The position numbers were made by a program, and so were the translations under genes. A stretch of 60,705 nt of DNA from an uncultured Caryophanales bacterium (GTDB lineage Bacteria > Bacillota_I > Bacilli_A > RFN20 > CAG-288). The DNA lies in assembly GCA_937896065.1 (NCBI GenBank), contig CALBLI010000031.1:1-60705 (forward strand), given 5' to 3'. The stretch's first letter is position 1; every line of letters begins with the position of its first letter. The notes beneath the pieces are model-generated. The model was not told the DNA's origin. It was given only the letters and a program-made list of their open reading frames with translations, and did no database searches. Positions 27,052 to 37,700 of this stretch are shown piece by piece.

Positions 27052-27269
27052 ATCAAGTAAGTTTTATCAAGATAGGTGACTTTGTCACCAGGGTATATCT
27101 TTCTTCCCCTCCTTCTTTCAAGTGACATGTTTACATAAACATCGTTTTCATTTAAAAACAACTTAGCTTCACCACCTGTAGAAATGAGGTTGAAATGTTT
27201 TAAAACCTGTCCTAATGTAATGTAACTATCATGTATTTTGAAGATGTTATTTTCACTATCACTATTCAT
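27033..27269 (-). CDS. yaaA: S4-domain RNA-binding protein YaaA (RecF-linked)
   Basis: This 78-residue single S4-like domain carries the pattern ITLGQVLKHFNLISTGGEAK and a basic loop ERRRGRKIYPGD. Such proteins sit directly upstream of recF in most Bacilli and bind RNA, with function unsettled. AGGGA lies about 9 bases before the ATG, and a consensus -10 TATAAT is at 27293-27288. Usually dnaN and dnaA precede this gene; here a 216-base AT-rich gap and then thiN precede it. Confidence 0.85.
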   Translation of the reverse strand: MNSDSENNIFKIHDSYITLGQVLKHFNLISTGGEAKLFLNENDVYVNMSLERRRGRKIYPGDKVTYLDKTYLICLSEK

Positions 27270-27287
27270 TTATTTATCCCTTAAATA

Positions 27288-27293
27288 TTATAC
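27288..27293 (-). promoter_or_regulatory. -10 box for the yaaA-recF-gyrB-gyrA unit
   Basis: A perfect TATAAT is seen on the minus strand 18 bases before the yaaA ATG, giving a predicted leader of about 12 bases that still holds the ribosome site. The -35 region (around AGCGTT) does not match consensus well. Confidence 0.55.
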
Positions 27294-27478
27294 CATTTTT
27301 AAGATAAAAACGCTAGCTAGATGGCATAATTAAACAAAAAAATTAAAAAAATATATCTTTATTTTTTTAATGGTTAAATATATCATTAATAAACAAATAA
27401 TATCACTTAACAACTTTATTTTTATTTTAAAGTTTCTTACTTTTCTTTACATTTTTTAAACTATTTTAAAAGAGGATA

Positions 27479-27494
27479 AAAAAGACTACTTTTT
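27479..27494 (-). terminator. Weak terminator overlapping the thiN stop
   Basis: AAAAAG/CTTTTT arms with a 4-base loop run through the thiN stop codon, and a T-run follows on the minus strand. The stem has a single G-C pair, so termination would be inefficient. Confidence 0.3.
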
Positions 27495-28106
27495 ATGAAT
27501 AAATAATAAAAGAATACCTTCTTTTATACTTATTATATTATCGCTGTTTTTAACAACATTTGAGATGCCAAGTGGAGTATCTAAACTCATCTTACCCTCA
27601 TAATCATATTGATAACCAACTAATCTAACATCGCTTTCATAACTGAGTGAAAGTAATGAAAATTTAACTCCAACTGTTGAAAAAACATAACTAGAATTAT
27701 ATTCTTTTGATAATAAAATAACTTCTTCATCATCAGAAATTAAAATAGCTTTCTTTCGTTTCTTTAAAAGATAATAAAGAATCGAATAAGAAGAAAAAGT
27801 CATATCATTTCTATTTCCTAAGCAACCATAAAATGTGAAATCGTCATATCCTTCATTTAATAAATATTTAACAATATAGAAAGTATCAGTATCATCTTTT
27901 TGAGGGTTCAATTCGATAACTTTTTTAGCATATGAGAAGTCGCTGATCTTTAATGTATCAAAATCACCAACAAGCAGATCACAGGTAATTTTATTATCAT
28001 AAAAATGCATATATCCGTTATCAACAGCAACTTTATAATAATCATCATCAAAAATGATGTCATCTTCTTTAAAATAAGATGCAGCTACTATCAATACTTT
28101 CTTCAT
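27486..28106 (-). CDS. thiN: Thiamine pyrophosphokinase
   Basis: This enzyme transfers pyrophosphate from ATP to thiamine to give thiamine diphosphate, the cofactor of the phosphoketolase encoded at 45799. The 206-residue protein has the family motifs GDFDTL (about 47-52) and QKDDTDTFY (about 69-77). The usual GGRxDH motif is modified to GNRNDMTF. The ATG follows directly on the stop of the upstream Sel1-like gene (TAA-ATG) with GGAGTGGTG ahead, so the two are co-translated. No TPP riboswitch is visible. Confidence 0.85.
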   Translation of the reverse strand: MKKVLIVAASYFKEDDIIFDDDYYKVAVDNGYMHFYDNKITCDLLVGDFDTLKISDFSYAKKVIELNPQKDDTDTFYIVKYLLNEGYDDFTFYGCLGNRNDMTFSSYSILYYLLKKRKKAILISDDEEVILLSKEYNSSYVFSTVGVKFSLLSLSYESDVRLVGYQYDYEGKMSLDTPLGISNVVKNSDNIISIKEGILLLFIHKK

Positions 28107-28664
28107 TTAAATCACCACTCCTGGCAGTTCGATCCCTTTCTTTTTAGCTTCATTATAAACTTGATTAGCTTCTTCATAATGATGATTCTTTTCTAATATT
28201 AACATCATCCCATAATATCCTTCTTTAAAATTATATTTAGCAGCATTTTGATAATATTTAAATGCAAGTTTTTCATCTTTCTTTATAATATCTCCATTAT
28301 AAAGATGATTAGCATAAGCTAAATCAGCTCTTGGAAAAGATGAATCAATTATCTTGAGCAAGCAATCTAGTGCATATTTTTTATCTTTATCTAAATAAAG
28401 TAAATACAAATAATAATAACCTATTTTATTATTCTCACTTACAGCTTTCTTAGCTTCTAAAATCGCTTCATCTTCAGTCAAAAAGAAGATGCTATCATCT
28501 TTAAAATAATCATCGAGCAAAATTAAATGATTCAGTCCATCGAAATTACTTGAATTTTTGAAAATATTTAAAACATCAGTTATCTTTTCATCGCTTGAAA
28601 ATGGATTAGTTGCTGTTTTTAAAAGGAGCAATAGTTTTTCTCGTTTAGATATTTCTTTTTCCAT
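28107..28664 (-). CDS. Sel1/TPR-like repeat protein
   Basis: This 185-residue helical protein has Sel1-like repeat units, clearest at ADLAYANHLYNGDIIKKDEK and LAFKYYQNAAKYNFKEGYYG (about 115-155). Such repeats mediate protein contacts; no specific role is evident. The start codon has no ribosome site. Its TGTTAAAAT extended -10 box (28680-28673) ends 8 bases before the ATG, so the transcript may be nearly leaderless. It abuts thiN. Confidence 0.7.
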   Translation of the reverse strand: MEKEISKREKLLLLLKTATNPFSSDEKITDVLNIFKNSSNFDGLNHLILLDDYFKDDSIFFLTEDEAILEAKKAVSENNKIGYYYLYLLYLDKDKKYALDCLLKIIDSSFPRADLAYANHLYNGDIIKKDEKLAFKYYQNAAKYNFKEGYYGMMLILEKNHHYEEANQVYNEAKKKGIELPGVVI

Positions 28665-28682
28665 ATATTATTATTTTAACAT

Positions 28683-28722
28683 AAAAATGACCTTCTATCT
28701 TCTTGATAAAAGGTCATTTTTT
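28683..28722 (-). terminator. Terminator of the giant lipoprotein operon
   Basis: On the minus strand AAAATGACCTTTT pairs with AAGGTCATTTTT across a loop of about 14 bases and ends in a T run, 3 bases after the stop codon at 28726. It also occupies the -35 region of the following Sel1-like gene. Confidence 0.85.
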
Positions 28723-28725
28723 ATA

Positions 28726-31700
28726 TTATCCAACGACTATATTGAATACTTGTGTAATGTTATTTACTTTGACAGTCAGTTGACATTCACCTATTGCATT
28801 AAAGGTTAATTTAGTACCATTTACTAAGCAAACACTTGGTTTAGAAGAAGTGATTGATAATAGACCACTACTTATTGCATCAGCAATTGAAGGAACGTTG
28901 CTGCCTTGTAAGACGATAGCTAAATCCAAAGTCGTACCCTTAGTATGTTTAGCTTCAATTTCAGCTTTATTGGTAACAGTAAAGTCAGAAATAACTGGTG
29001 CAGCAGTTAATGTGATATATTTACCCACTCCATATCTATCATTGCCTTCAGAATCAAATCTAGTAAATGGATTGACAAGCATACCAGCTGTGTCGGTTTC
29101 TAAAGTAGCTGATCCATAAGTAAATTTAGAATTGGCTGGTAAACCAGATAATTGTTTACCGCAATATACATCATCAAAATGAGCAATCTCAGTGCCAGCG
29201 GCATTGACAAATTTTAAATTAACAAATAATTTTTGATATTCTTCATCTAGTTCTTCTTGATAAACAGCTCTAAATGATAAGTCTTGAGTTTCACTGAAAA
29301 CATATTCTTGATCTGAATAAATCTTTTGGGTTGAATCTCTTTCATTTTGCCAATATAAGAATTTATAATGTTTTGGTAAATATTCACTGTTGCCATCTGG
29401 CATTTGAACCTTACTTCCAACATAGACATCTTGTTTAGCATTTCCATTATCGTCAAAGTAAGAATAGATTTGTGATTCATTACCTTTATCTGAATTGTAA
29501 TAATTGAATGTTACACGATAAGAAATAGCTTTCCATTGAGCAGTTGCAATCAAATCAGTGATTTGGTTGAATGAATTGAAGTTGATTGATTCATCAGCTG
29601 CTAATTCACCATATAATTTTTCACTAGCATTGAAGACATGTTTATATTGCCATGAAACAAAGGTGAAACCTTTTCTAGTAGGTGCTGAAAGTGGTGTAAA
29701 TGGTTGACCATATGTACATGACATAATAGTAGCTACATCATCAGAAGCATCGCCTTCAACTAAGCCATCGACATCTTTACTTCTATTTAAATCAAAGGTG
29801 ATTGTAAATGTCTTAGGTTTACCATAAGCAGTTAAACGAATTTCATCACCTGAATCTAAATCTTGGTTACAAATATATGAATTTAAATCAACTATTGAAC
29901 CATTATCTAAGACAAATTGTGGAACACTAGCATCGAAAGCATAAGCATTTGCTGAAAATGGTAAATCACTTCCATCAACGTCATATTCCTTGCCTGGGAA
30001 GAATTGTTCATATGGATATGTAGCAAGAATTTCATTAAATTTTTGACCAAACTGAACTTCCTTACTGGTTTTAAAAGCACCATTAACATCATAATAACTT
30101 ACTTTATAAGTTTTAGCTACCCAGTTAGCTCTCAAATTGATATCAGTATCAAAAGTATAAGTAAAGTCTTCTCTATAAACTGTTCCATCATCATCTAACC
30201 AACCATTTAAGATATAGCCTTTCTTAGTATAGTTTTTAGGTAAAAACACCTTGTCATTAAAATTGACAGTGACAGCTTGAGCATTAGAACCATTATTTGG
30301 TGAATAATTGATAACATATGAATTTGCAAGCCATTTAGCTTTCAAAATCAAATTCTTATAAGTTGCACCATTAACTTCAATAGTTGGTGGTAAAGAATCA
30401 GTAGTTGATACTAAAGTTTCAGTCGTGATTCTAGTTGTACCATAGAACCAACCACCGAAAGTATAACCTTTCTTCACAGGTGTTGGTAAAGTACCATATG
30501 CAACTTTGAAATTGGTTTTTCTATCGGCAATATTATTTCCTTGTGAATCTTTAGTAGTAGTCACTCCATCTTCTTCTTTAAATGATAAATAAACTTCTTC
30601 ACCAGTCCATGATAAGACAGCAACAAATGATTGATGAATACCAAGTTTCTTAAATGACTTATTTACTAAGTTGTTTGTTTTAGCTAAATCCGCATCTTTA
30701 TTAGAGATAATGAAATTAGTTATAGCAGCACCAGTTAAATCAAATAAAGATACCGTATATGATGTACATCCAACTGGAGCCGTAAAATCAGGAATAGTAT
30801 AAGTTGCATCAAATCTAACTGTCTGTGTGATAGTAGATTCAGTTGAATCATTATTTAAAATATATGTGATATCATATTCAACTGTTTCCCACATTGCTGT
30901 TAATATGATGTTATTATTAGCACCAGTGAAGTTGACAACATTGTCTTTTGTAATTTTAGTATCACCATAATACCAACCTAAGAATTTATATGATGGTGCC
31001 TCAAGTTCAGGAGCAGCATCACTTCCAAAAGTATCAGAATAATAGACAGTCTTAGTTGATTTCCAAGCAAGAACTGTTGAGCTGTTTTTAATTGTTGGTT
31101 TATCAGGATCACTTGCTTCATTATTAGTTAAATAAGTGACAGTGATTGCCTGCTTGACCCAAACAGCTTTAAGTTCAACACGATCAGCAAATTTAACTCC
31201 ATTTACCTCACTTAAAATTTCAGAAATCTTTTTAGCAGTGGTTCCAGCATAACCGACAATTAAAACACCACTACCAGAAGCATCGTATCTTATATCTGGA
31301 TTAGAGCCATCAGCTTTAGGTGAAAGCTCAAGGACCTGATCTTTTAAATAAGTCCAACCTAAGAATTTGTAGCCATCTCTTGTAGGATCAGCTGGCAAAT
31401 AACAAGTACCTGTTACTTGTGTTGTACCAGTTTTACCTAAGGTATCATTATAGTTCCATGTTTGAGTTATATTATCATTACCATTTCCATATAAGAAAGA
31501 AACAGTAACTTTTTTAACATCAAATTTTAAAGTGATCTTTTGATCTTTAGGACTATTTAAAATGCTATCTTTAGTGAGTTGATTTCCAAATTCATCATAA
31601 TATCCGATGAAAGAATATAATGAACTATCATCTTCTTTATAATATTGACTAAAGTTTTCAATGGTTTTATCTGCAAAATCATATCCCCAAGTCACAGCTT

Positions 31701-34692
31701 GATCAATTTTTTTATCAGTTGCATCATATGAAGAAGTTGAAAGAGCAGTCAAATATCTTGCTTTAAATGTTCCATTGTTGATGTCTTGATAGGTTGTCGA
31801 AGTAGCCGTTTTAATTTCAGCTCTCAAAGTGACATTATAAGCATTACCTCTGATATCAGCTGTCAAGGTATGATTTCCATAAGCAAATAAATATTCATGA
31901 CCATTAATAGTCTTATCATTTTTAATATATAAATCACTTCTATCAACATTAGGATCAGTTGGAATTTGTTCGAGCCAACCTAAGAATGTGAAATAATTAT
32001 TGGCAGTAGCACTTTTAGTGTTTGTTGCTTTAAATGAGAAACCGTTATAAACATTTGTAGTTGTATCACCATCAGTCTTTTCATAATAGGCAGAATAGAA
32101 AGGATGATATGCTACATATGAAATAGGATCTAATTTAGTGCCATTTGTGACATTGAAATTGACAGTATATTTCTTTGGAACATATGTCAAAACAAAATTA
32201 GTATCTGCTATAACATTTTCAATATTTGATTCACCATCGATAATATGACCATCTTCATCACATGGGAACCACTTTTGATCAAAAGCAGCAAAATAATCAG
32301 CTGTAAAGAAATCGTCATTTCCAGTTGTGAATCTTAAGCCACCTTCAGCCATCATCTTTGTTCTATCGATAATAGGAGCAGAAGCAGCTGTGCCATCAGC
32401 TACAAGTCTAGTGGAACCGATTTGTTGAATTGTTCCAGTTGTTGAATTGATATAATAGAAATTGACACGATGCGAATTATTTTGATTGACAGTTAGTATT
32501 GCATCAATTGGATCTGGATCATAATAATGTTCAGGATCAGTTGCTTTAAAATAGGCAGTAGCTATTTGACTACCAACTGTTGATCTGACATTATTTACAA
32601 CAGCTGAAACAGTAGCAAGAGGTTTACCATCTTTCGTTGGAATAGCACTTGTTATAGGATTGATGGTGACTTCTTCACCAGAAACAAAACCTTGAACAAC
32701 ATCTGGGAAAACTCTATCCTTATCAATCACGATTCTTAATTTATTGATTGTCAAATAAGAATACATGTTTTCAATCTCTTCATGAGTAGAAGGAACAGTA
32801 AAGATAGCTTCAACTAAATAATTGCCTGGTTCAACAGGGAGAGTATTAAAATGAGTATCATCCACTTGATCAGCAGGTAATGTTACATCATATGTATATA
32901 AAGTTGATGTTGAAACATTACTCTTATCAGTTGTTGTTTTATAAATATAATAAACATATTTGACTGTGACATCAGCTGGAACATTGCTTACCTCAGGATA
33001 TGGTTTATAAGAAGCGTTGTAATCAAATGATGTGGCTGAAAAAACCAAATCATCATCATAACTACTTTCAACAATAGTTAAAAAAGCTGACATATCACTT
33101 GCATATTTAGTACCGACTTTATCAGTAAATTTGGCAATAACTTTATAAACACCTATTTCACTTGGTGCTTCATCAAGCTCACTTACAGTATAATCAGTTT
33201 TGCCTTCTTCTTTTGTTAATTTATAATAAGTATAATCAATATTGATATCGCTAGGTAAATTGCCTTCAACAGCTAAAGTTTTAGCCTTTCCATCGTAAAC
33301 AAAGTTTTTAGAAATAAAACTCATAACTGATGTATTATTTCTAATTACATGTCCATATATAGTAATATCACTTGCTACAGTACCAAGAGAAGTGACTCTT
33401 GAGCTTTCAGAATAATCAGGTCTTAAATACCAACCTTCAAAATAATAGCCATCATTAACAACAGGTGCAACAAGATTGTATCTATTAGAACTATCAGGCA
33501 CTTCGCCATAAGTATATTCAGTGATATTATCATTGCTAATAAAATTAGATAATGAATATGTTACTTTATATTTTCTTGGTGTGAAAGTAAAATAAATATC
33601 AACATTTTGAGTTACATTGAGCAACTTATTTTTATTTTCATCAGTAAGCGAAACAATATAACCTTCAGCAATAGTCAATTTCTGAGCACGACTGATAAGT
33701 TCATCAGCAGTAAGTGGACAATTATCACCACCAGAAACCGTAATAGAATCTAATATTTGAGTCTGATTGCGATAGAAAGAAATCTTAACACCATTGGTGA
33801 TTCTAACTCTCATATTGACAGTTATTGATGATGGATCTTCATAATTTTTATCTTGAGATGTAAAATAAATTTTAACAATATTGATACCTTCTTCTGTTCT
33901 CTCATTATTAGAATAGAAAGCTTTGAGTCTGGAATCAAGACCAGCAACTATTTCAAGACGGTGAGTTACAACAGGTGAATAATCATAATTGTAATATGTT
34001 TCACCACCTTCAATTGAAGTTGAGTCAGCATTGAATCTTAAATTGGCTTTAATAGCAGCCATATCAAAAGTTTTCTTTTTGATGGTGATTGTCGCTTGAG
34101 CTGTATAATGTGATACACCGGTATTTTTATTATATACTCTAGCAGTTACTGTATATATACCAGCATCAACTTTACCATTATTTTCATATTTTACAGCAAA
34201 ACCATCAGGAATAACGCTCTCTTCATTATCAATATAAATAGAGTGCTCATTTCCATCATATTCAAAAGTTTTTGCATTGAAAGTGATTAGTGAATACCAA
34301 TTGATGGTTCCATCATTTGGAGCTTTAATAATGAGTTTAGCAGTTTTATCTTTGTAAAGAGTTCCATCACTACCTTTAAATTTAGCAGTAACAACATTTG
34401 TACCAATGGCAGTTCTAGTATTGTTTTCATAAGTAACTGTGACTCCAGCTGGGAGGGAACTTTCGTCACATTTTAATACTTTTTCTTGTCCATCATAAAT
34501 GTATGTTGCATCATTAAAAGCAACTCCGACATCTTTATAAACAGATTCAGGTATATTTTCATTTTTCTTATCTTCATTGCTTGTTGCATCTTGTGACTTA
34601 TTAGCAGTTGGTTCACAACTTGTAACAAGTGGCATAATCATAGAAGTTAAGACGGCTAAAGAGAATAATTTAGATTTTTTGTTGTTTCTCAT
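28726..34692 (-). CDS. Giant surface lipoprotein with MBG-like, InlB-type and Big_2-like domains (1988 aa)
   Basis: This is a probable lipid-anchored adhesin. The signal peptide ends with lipobox VTSC (Cys26). MBG-like domains (pattern YDGQEKVL...VTYENNTRTAIGTNVV) fill about 40-330 and recur at about 460-780. InlB/Flg_new repeats with FxGW cores (FEGWYLRPD, FLGWYYGD, FGGWFYGT, LNGWLDDD) run from about 415 to 1830. The C-terminus resembles a Big_2 Ig-like domain (SSKPSVCLVNG...GECQLTVKV). The start is the ATG at 34692, preceded by GGAGGAAATTAATA, not the in-frame TTG at 34710. It follows the next giant gene by only 31 bases on the same strand and shares its promoter. Confidence 0.9.
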   Translation of the reverse strand: MRNNKKSKLFSLAVLTSMIMPLVTSCEPTANKSQDATSNEDKKNENIPESVYKDVGVAFNDATYIYDGQEKVLKCDESSLPAGVTVTYENNTRTAIGTNVVTAKFKGSDGTLYKDKTAKLIIKAPNDGTINWYSLITFNAKTFEYDGNEHSIYIDNEESVIPDGFAVKYENNGKVDAGIYTVTARVYNKNTGVSHYTAQATITIKKKTFDMAAIKANLRFNADSTSIEGGETYYNYDYSPVVTHRLEIVAGLDSRLKAFYSNNERTEEGINIVKIYFTSQDKNYEDPSSITVNMRVRITNGVKISFYRNQTQILDSITVSGGDNCPLTADELISRAQKLTIAEGYIVSLTDENKNKLLNVTQNVDIYFTFTPRKYKVTYSLSNFISNDNITEYTYGEVPDSSNRYNLVAPVVNDGYYFEGWYLRPDYSESSRVTSLGTVASDITIYGHVIRNNTSVMSFISKNFVYDGKAKTLAVEGNLPSDINIDYTYYKLTKEEGKTDYTVSELDEAPSEIGVYKVIAKFTDKVGTKYASDMSAFLTIVESSYDDDLVFSATSFDYNASYKPYPEVSNVPADVTVKYVYYIYKTTTDKSNVSTSTLYTYDVTLPADQVDDTHFNTLPVEPGNYLVEAIFTVPSTHEEIENMYSYLTINKLRIVIDKDRVFPDVVQGFVSGEEVTINPITSAIPTKDGKPLATVSAVVNNVRSTVGSQIATAYFKATDPEHYYDPDPIDAILTVNQNNSHRVNFYYINSTTGTIQQIGSTRLVADGTAASAPIIDRTKMMAEGGLRFTTGNDDFFTADYFAAFDQKWFPCDEDGHIIDGESNIENVIADTNFVLTYVPKKYTVNFNVTNGTKLDPISYVAYHPFYSAYYEKTDGDTTTNVYNGFSFKATNTKSATANNYFTFLGWLEQIPTDPNVDRSDLYIKNDKTINGHEYLFAYGNHTLTADIRGNAYNVTLRAEIKTATSTTYQDINNGTFKARYLTALSTSSYDATDKKIDQAVTWGYDFADKTIENFSQYYKEDDSSLYSFIGYYDEFGNQLTKDSILNSPKDQKITLKFDVKKVTVSFLYGNGNDNITQTWNYNDTLGKTGTTQVTGTCYLPADPTRDGYKFLGWTYLKDQVLELSPKADGSNPDIRYDASGSGVLIVGYAGTTAKKISEILSEVNGVKFADRVELKAVWVKQAITVTYLTNNEASDPDKPTIKNSSTVLAWKSTKTVYYSDTFGSDAAPELEAPSYKFLGWYYGDTKITKDNVVNFTGANNNIILTAMWETVEYDITYILNNDSTESTITQTVRFDATYTIPDFTAPVGCTSYTVSLFDLTGAAITNFIISNKDADLAKTNNLVNKSFKKLGIHQSFVAVLSWTGEEVYLSFKEEDGVTTTKDSQGNNIADRKTNFKVAYGTLPTPVKKGYTFGGWFYGTTRITTETLVSTTDSLPPTIEVNGATYKNLILKAKWLANSYVINYSPNNGSNAQAVTVNFNDKVFLPKNYTKKGYILNGWLDDDGTVYREDFTYTFDTDINLRANWVAKTYKVSYYDVNGAFKTSKEVQFGQKFNEILATYPYEQFFPGKEYDVDGSDLPFSANAYAFDASVPQFVLDNGSIVDLNSYICNQDLDSGDEIRLTAYGKPKTFTITFDLNRSKDVDGLVEGDASDDVATIMSCTYGQPFTPLSAPTRKGFTFVSWQYKHVFNASEKLYGELAADESINFNSFNQITDLIATAQWKAISYRVTFNYYNSDKGNESQIYSYFDDNGNAKQDVYVGSKVQMPDGNSEYLPKHYKFLYWQNERDSTQKIYSDQEYVFSETQDLSFRAVYQEELDEEYQKLFVNLKFVNAAGTEIAHFDDVYCGKQLSGLPANSKFTYGSATLETDTAGMLVNPFTRFDSEGNDRYGVGKYITLTAAPVISDFTVTNKAEIEAKHTKGTTLDLAIVLQGSNVPSIADAISSGLLSITSSKPSVCLVNGTKLTFNAIGECQLTVKVNNITQVFNIVVG

Positions 34693-34723
34693 TATTAATT
34701 TCCTCCACAAATCATTTTATTTA

Positions 34724-37700
34724 TTAAGCATTTGGTCCAGTATTACCAGTAAGACAGTTAATAAATCCTTTCCTATCTTCCTTAAGTTCAGTATCTGAAC
34801 AGATATTCTTGAAATCATTATCACCATTTGTCTTCAATCTAAAACGAATTATCATCTCGTTTTGAATAGTTGCAGCACCATCTACCATATTAATTGGGAA
34901 TGAAGAATTTAAGAAGCCAAAATAGTTAGAATCTAATGAAATTTGATTATAATCACTAGTTGTACCATTAATTGTTATATCAAATGTTTCCACTCCGCTC
35001 AAGGTAGCTTTAGTTTTATATTTAATAAAAGTATGTATCGCTATTTTCTTCAAAGCAGAACTGATATTAACAGATGTCAAATTTTGATTATAAGCAAAAC
35101 AACCTTCACCAATATTTTCAACACTTGAAGAAAGTGAAACAGATTTAAGACCTGTTCTTGAGAAAGCATATTTACCGATAGTCTTTAAAGCTGATGAATG
35201 AGTAAATAATTCCAACTTACCAACACAATAGAAAGCATAATCTTTGACTTCAATAAGAGAAGTACCATCAAGGTTACGGATACTATTTCCATTAGCTTTC
35301 AAATCAGCAATAGGAGTTGTTGATCTATCACCGTTCTCAAATTTAGCAAGTGACATTGGTGTTGAGTATTTGCTTCCAAAAGTGATATGAGCCCAGTTTT
35401 CAATTGTGCTTTCATATTCAACTGAGGTTAGTTGATTTTGCCTGATAAAGTAACCACTTTTTGCAAGAAGTTCATCAGTTGCATATCTTTCAACGCCGAT
35501 ATAGTTTCCACCAGTAGCTGGACAATCTCTATCATCTGTAATCTTAAAGCAATCTTCTTCAAATTCATTAATATTAGCTGGAACAATTACTTTATTTAAG
35601 TAAGATAGGTTAATAAATGTGTACTTTTTGATGATGGATACTTTTGGCAATTGTAAAGTGGTACCTACACTATCAATCCAGGACATTTGAAGTGTTTGAA
35701 GATTATTCTTGTAGAAGCAGTTTTGATAGACTAAATACATTGGATTACTTGAAACATCGTTAAATTTAATATTATTCCATGAAGCAACTGTTCCAAGATA
35801 ATTGACCTTAGTAAGTAGTGGACAATCAATGTTTAATGCAGCTACGTTAGAACCATTCATAATAGCAAAGGCACCTTTTTCAAATTCAGTGATTGTATCA
35901 GGAATAGTGATAGCTTTAGCAAAGTCCTTTACTTTTTCAAGACCATTTTGATTGTTATATAAGAAGCTAGCACCAACTTTATTTATCTTGTAAATAGATT
36001 CAGAAGAATCACCCATCATAACATAGCTAGGTAACCAAATATTTCCATTTGTCTTATATAAGGCATTAGTGCTTGTAGCAATATTGTTACCATTTAAACC
36101 AGTAAGTGTAGCTGTTTTAGTTTGAGCATCATCTGCAAATTCAAAGAATTGAGTATTAATCTTATTTTTAAGATAAACAAGACCAACAGAGAAAACAGAA
36201 CCATGTTCAGAATAGCTGTATGCGTCTTCTTCAGAATCAAGGTTTGTATAAGCGGCAGCAAAGGCTTTTGATGTATAACGACCATTTGCATAATCTGCAA
36301 AACAATAAATATCTTTTTGACTTCCTTGTTCTTTAGCTTTTTGTGATTTGATGACGAGTGCAAATTGAGTAGGATCAAGTCCTAACTTTTGCAATAACTT
36401 GATTTGCAAACCAGCATCATTGTCACTTCCTAATAAAACTTTATAGAATGGCGTACCATTTGTGATAGCAAAATCATATACACCAGCTGAATCTTGAATA
36501 TATTCACTTGTGATGTTATTGATATTGAACTTAATCTTATATGATTTGTCAACAAAGACCGCTCTGAATCTGATTGAATATGTATCATCAGCAAGAGTTG
36601 TCGTACCTTTATCATCTATTGAGATGTAATTGAAGTTATCAAGAGTGACAGAACCTGAATTAATAATAGTTTCAGTTTCGACTTCTTCAAAGGTTTGACC
36701 AGTTTTCTTTAATTTGATAAGTCTCCAACCAGCAAAAGTTTTACCTTCACTAGCTTCGATTGTAGGTAATGTGAATTTTTGTGAATAACTTGCTTCAGCT
36801 GTACTGAATAGTTCAGTATTATTGTAATAAGAAATTTCAACTTTCTTTGGAACATATGTGATTGAAGCTGAAACATTTGAAATACTGCTATCATTTGCTA
36901 AAATTTGATCAGCAAAGTCTTCTAAATCAACAGTTTTAGCAACTTTTCTTGCAGTTACAAGTTTATTACCATCATTAAAATCATAGATACTATCATCTAC
37001 TTCCATAGTAACAGTCCATTTACCAGTATTGTAGCCATTCTTTTCTTTTATTTCAGGTAATGATATTTCAACCAATTTCTTACTTGAACTATCAAAATAT
37101 TTAAATTTCTTATTTCCAGTTGTTTGATCAACATAAATCTGATATCCGAATTTGTTAGTTTTATAGAATTCAACAACTTCAGCATCAACAATTTCCTCAG
37201 GTTTGTTAGTTAAAACACCAACTCTTTGTCCATCACTATTTAAACCTGAGAAGGTGAAATTGACAGGACTCTTTTCATATTCAGCCAAAATATATACTTT
37301 AGTACCAACTGGTATTGTTTGAAGAACATAATTACTATCAACTTTCTTATAAATGCCATAATTATTGACAACTGTATCATTATTGACAGTATATTCAACA
37401 TAACCAGTTCCTGAACTGATATAGTATTTTTCACCCTTTTCATCAGTTCTGACCCATTTCTTAAAACTATAACCATCTAAGACAGGATCATTTGGTAATA
37501 ACAATTTAGCACCATATGTTTGATTCATATTGGTAGTTGAATTTGTTATTTGTGTTTCTTCAATGGTAAGATCAGTGAATGTTTTAGTAATTTCAGCACC
37601 TGTATTAGGATCAATAACTTTTCTGGTGCCAGTTTGATTTGTCTTACTTACTTTAGTTTTTGACTTAGTAGTAATAACTGAATCAATAACTTTAGCTCTG

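Noticed and set aside
27270..27485. AT-rich gap upstream of yaaA as a replication origin
   Set aside because: No TTATCCACA-like boxes are seen (only a single unrelated TTATCCCTT), and dnaA/dnaN are absent.
28107..28200. TPP riboswitch for thiN
   Set aside because: thiN abuts the upstream gene with no leader and no TPP-aptamer motif.
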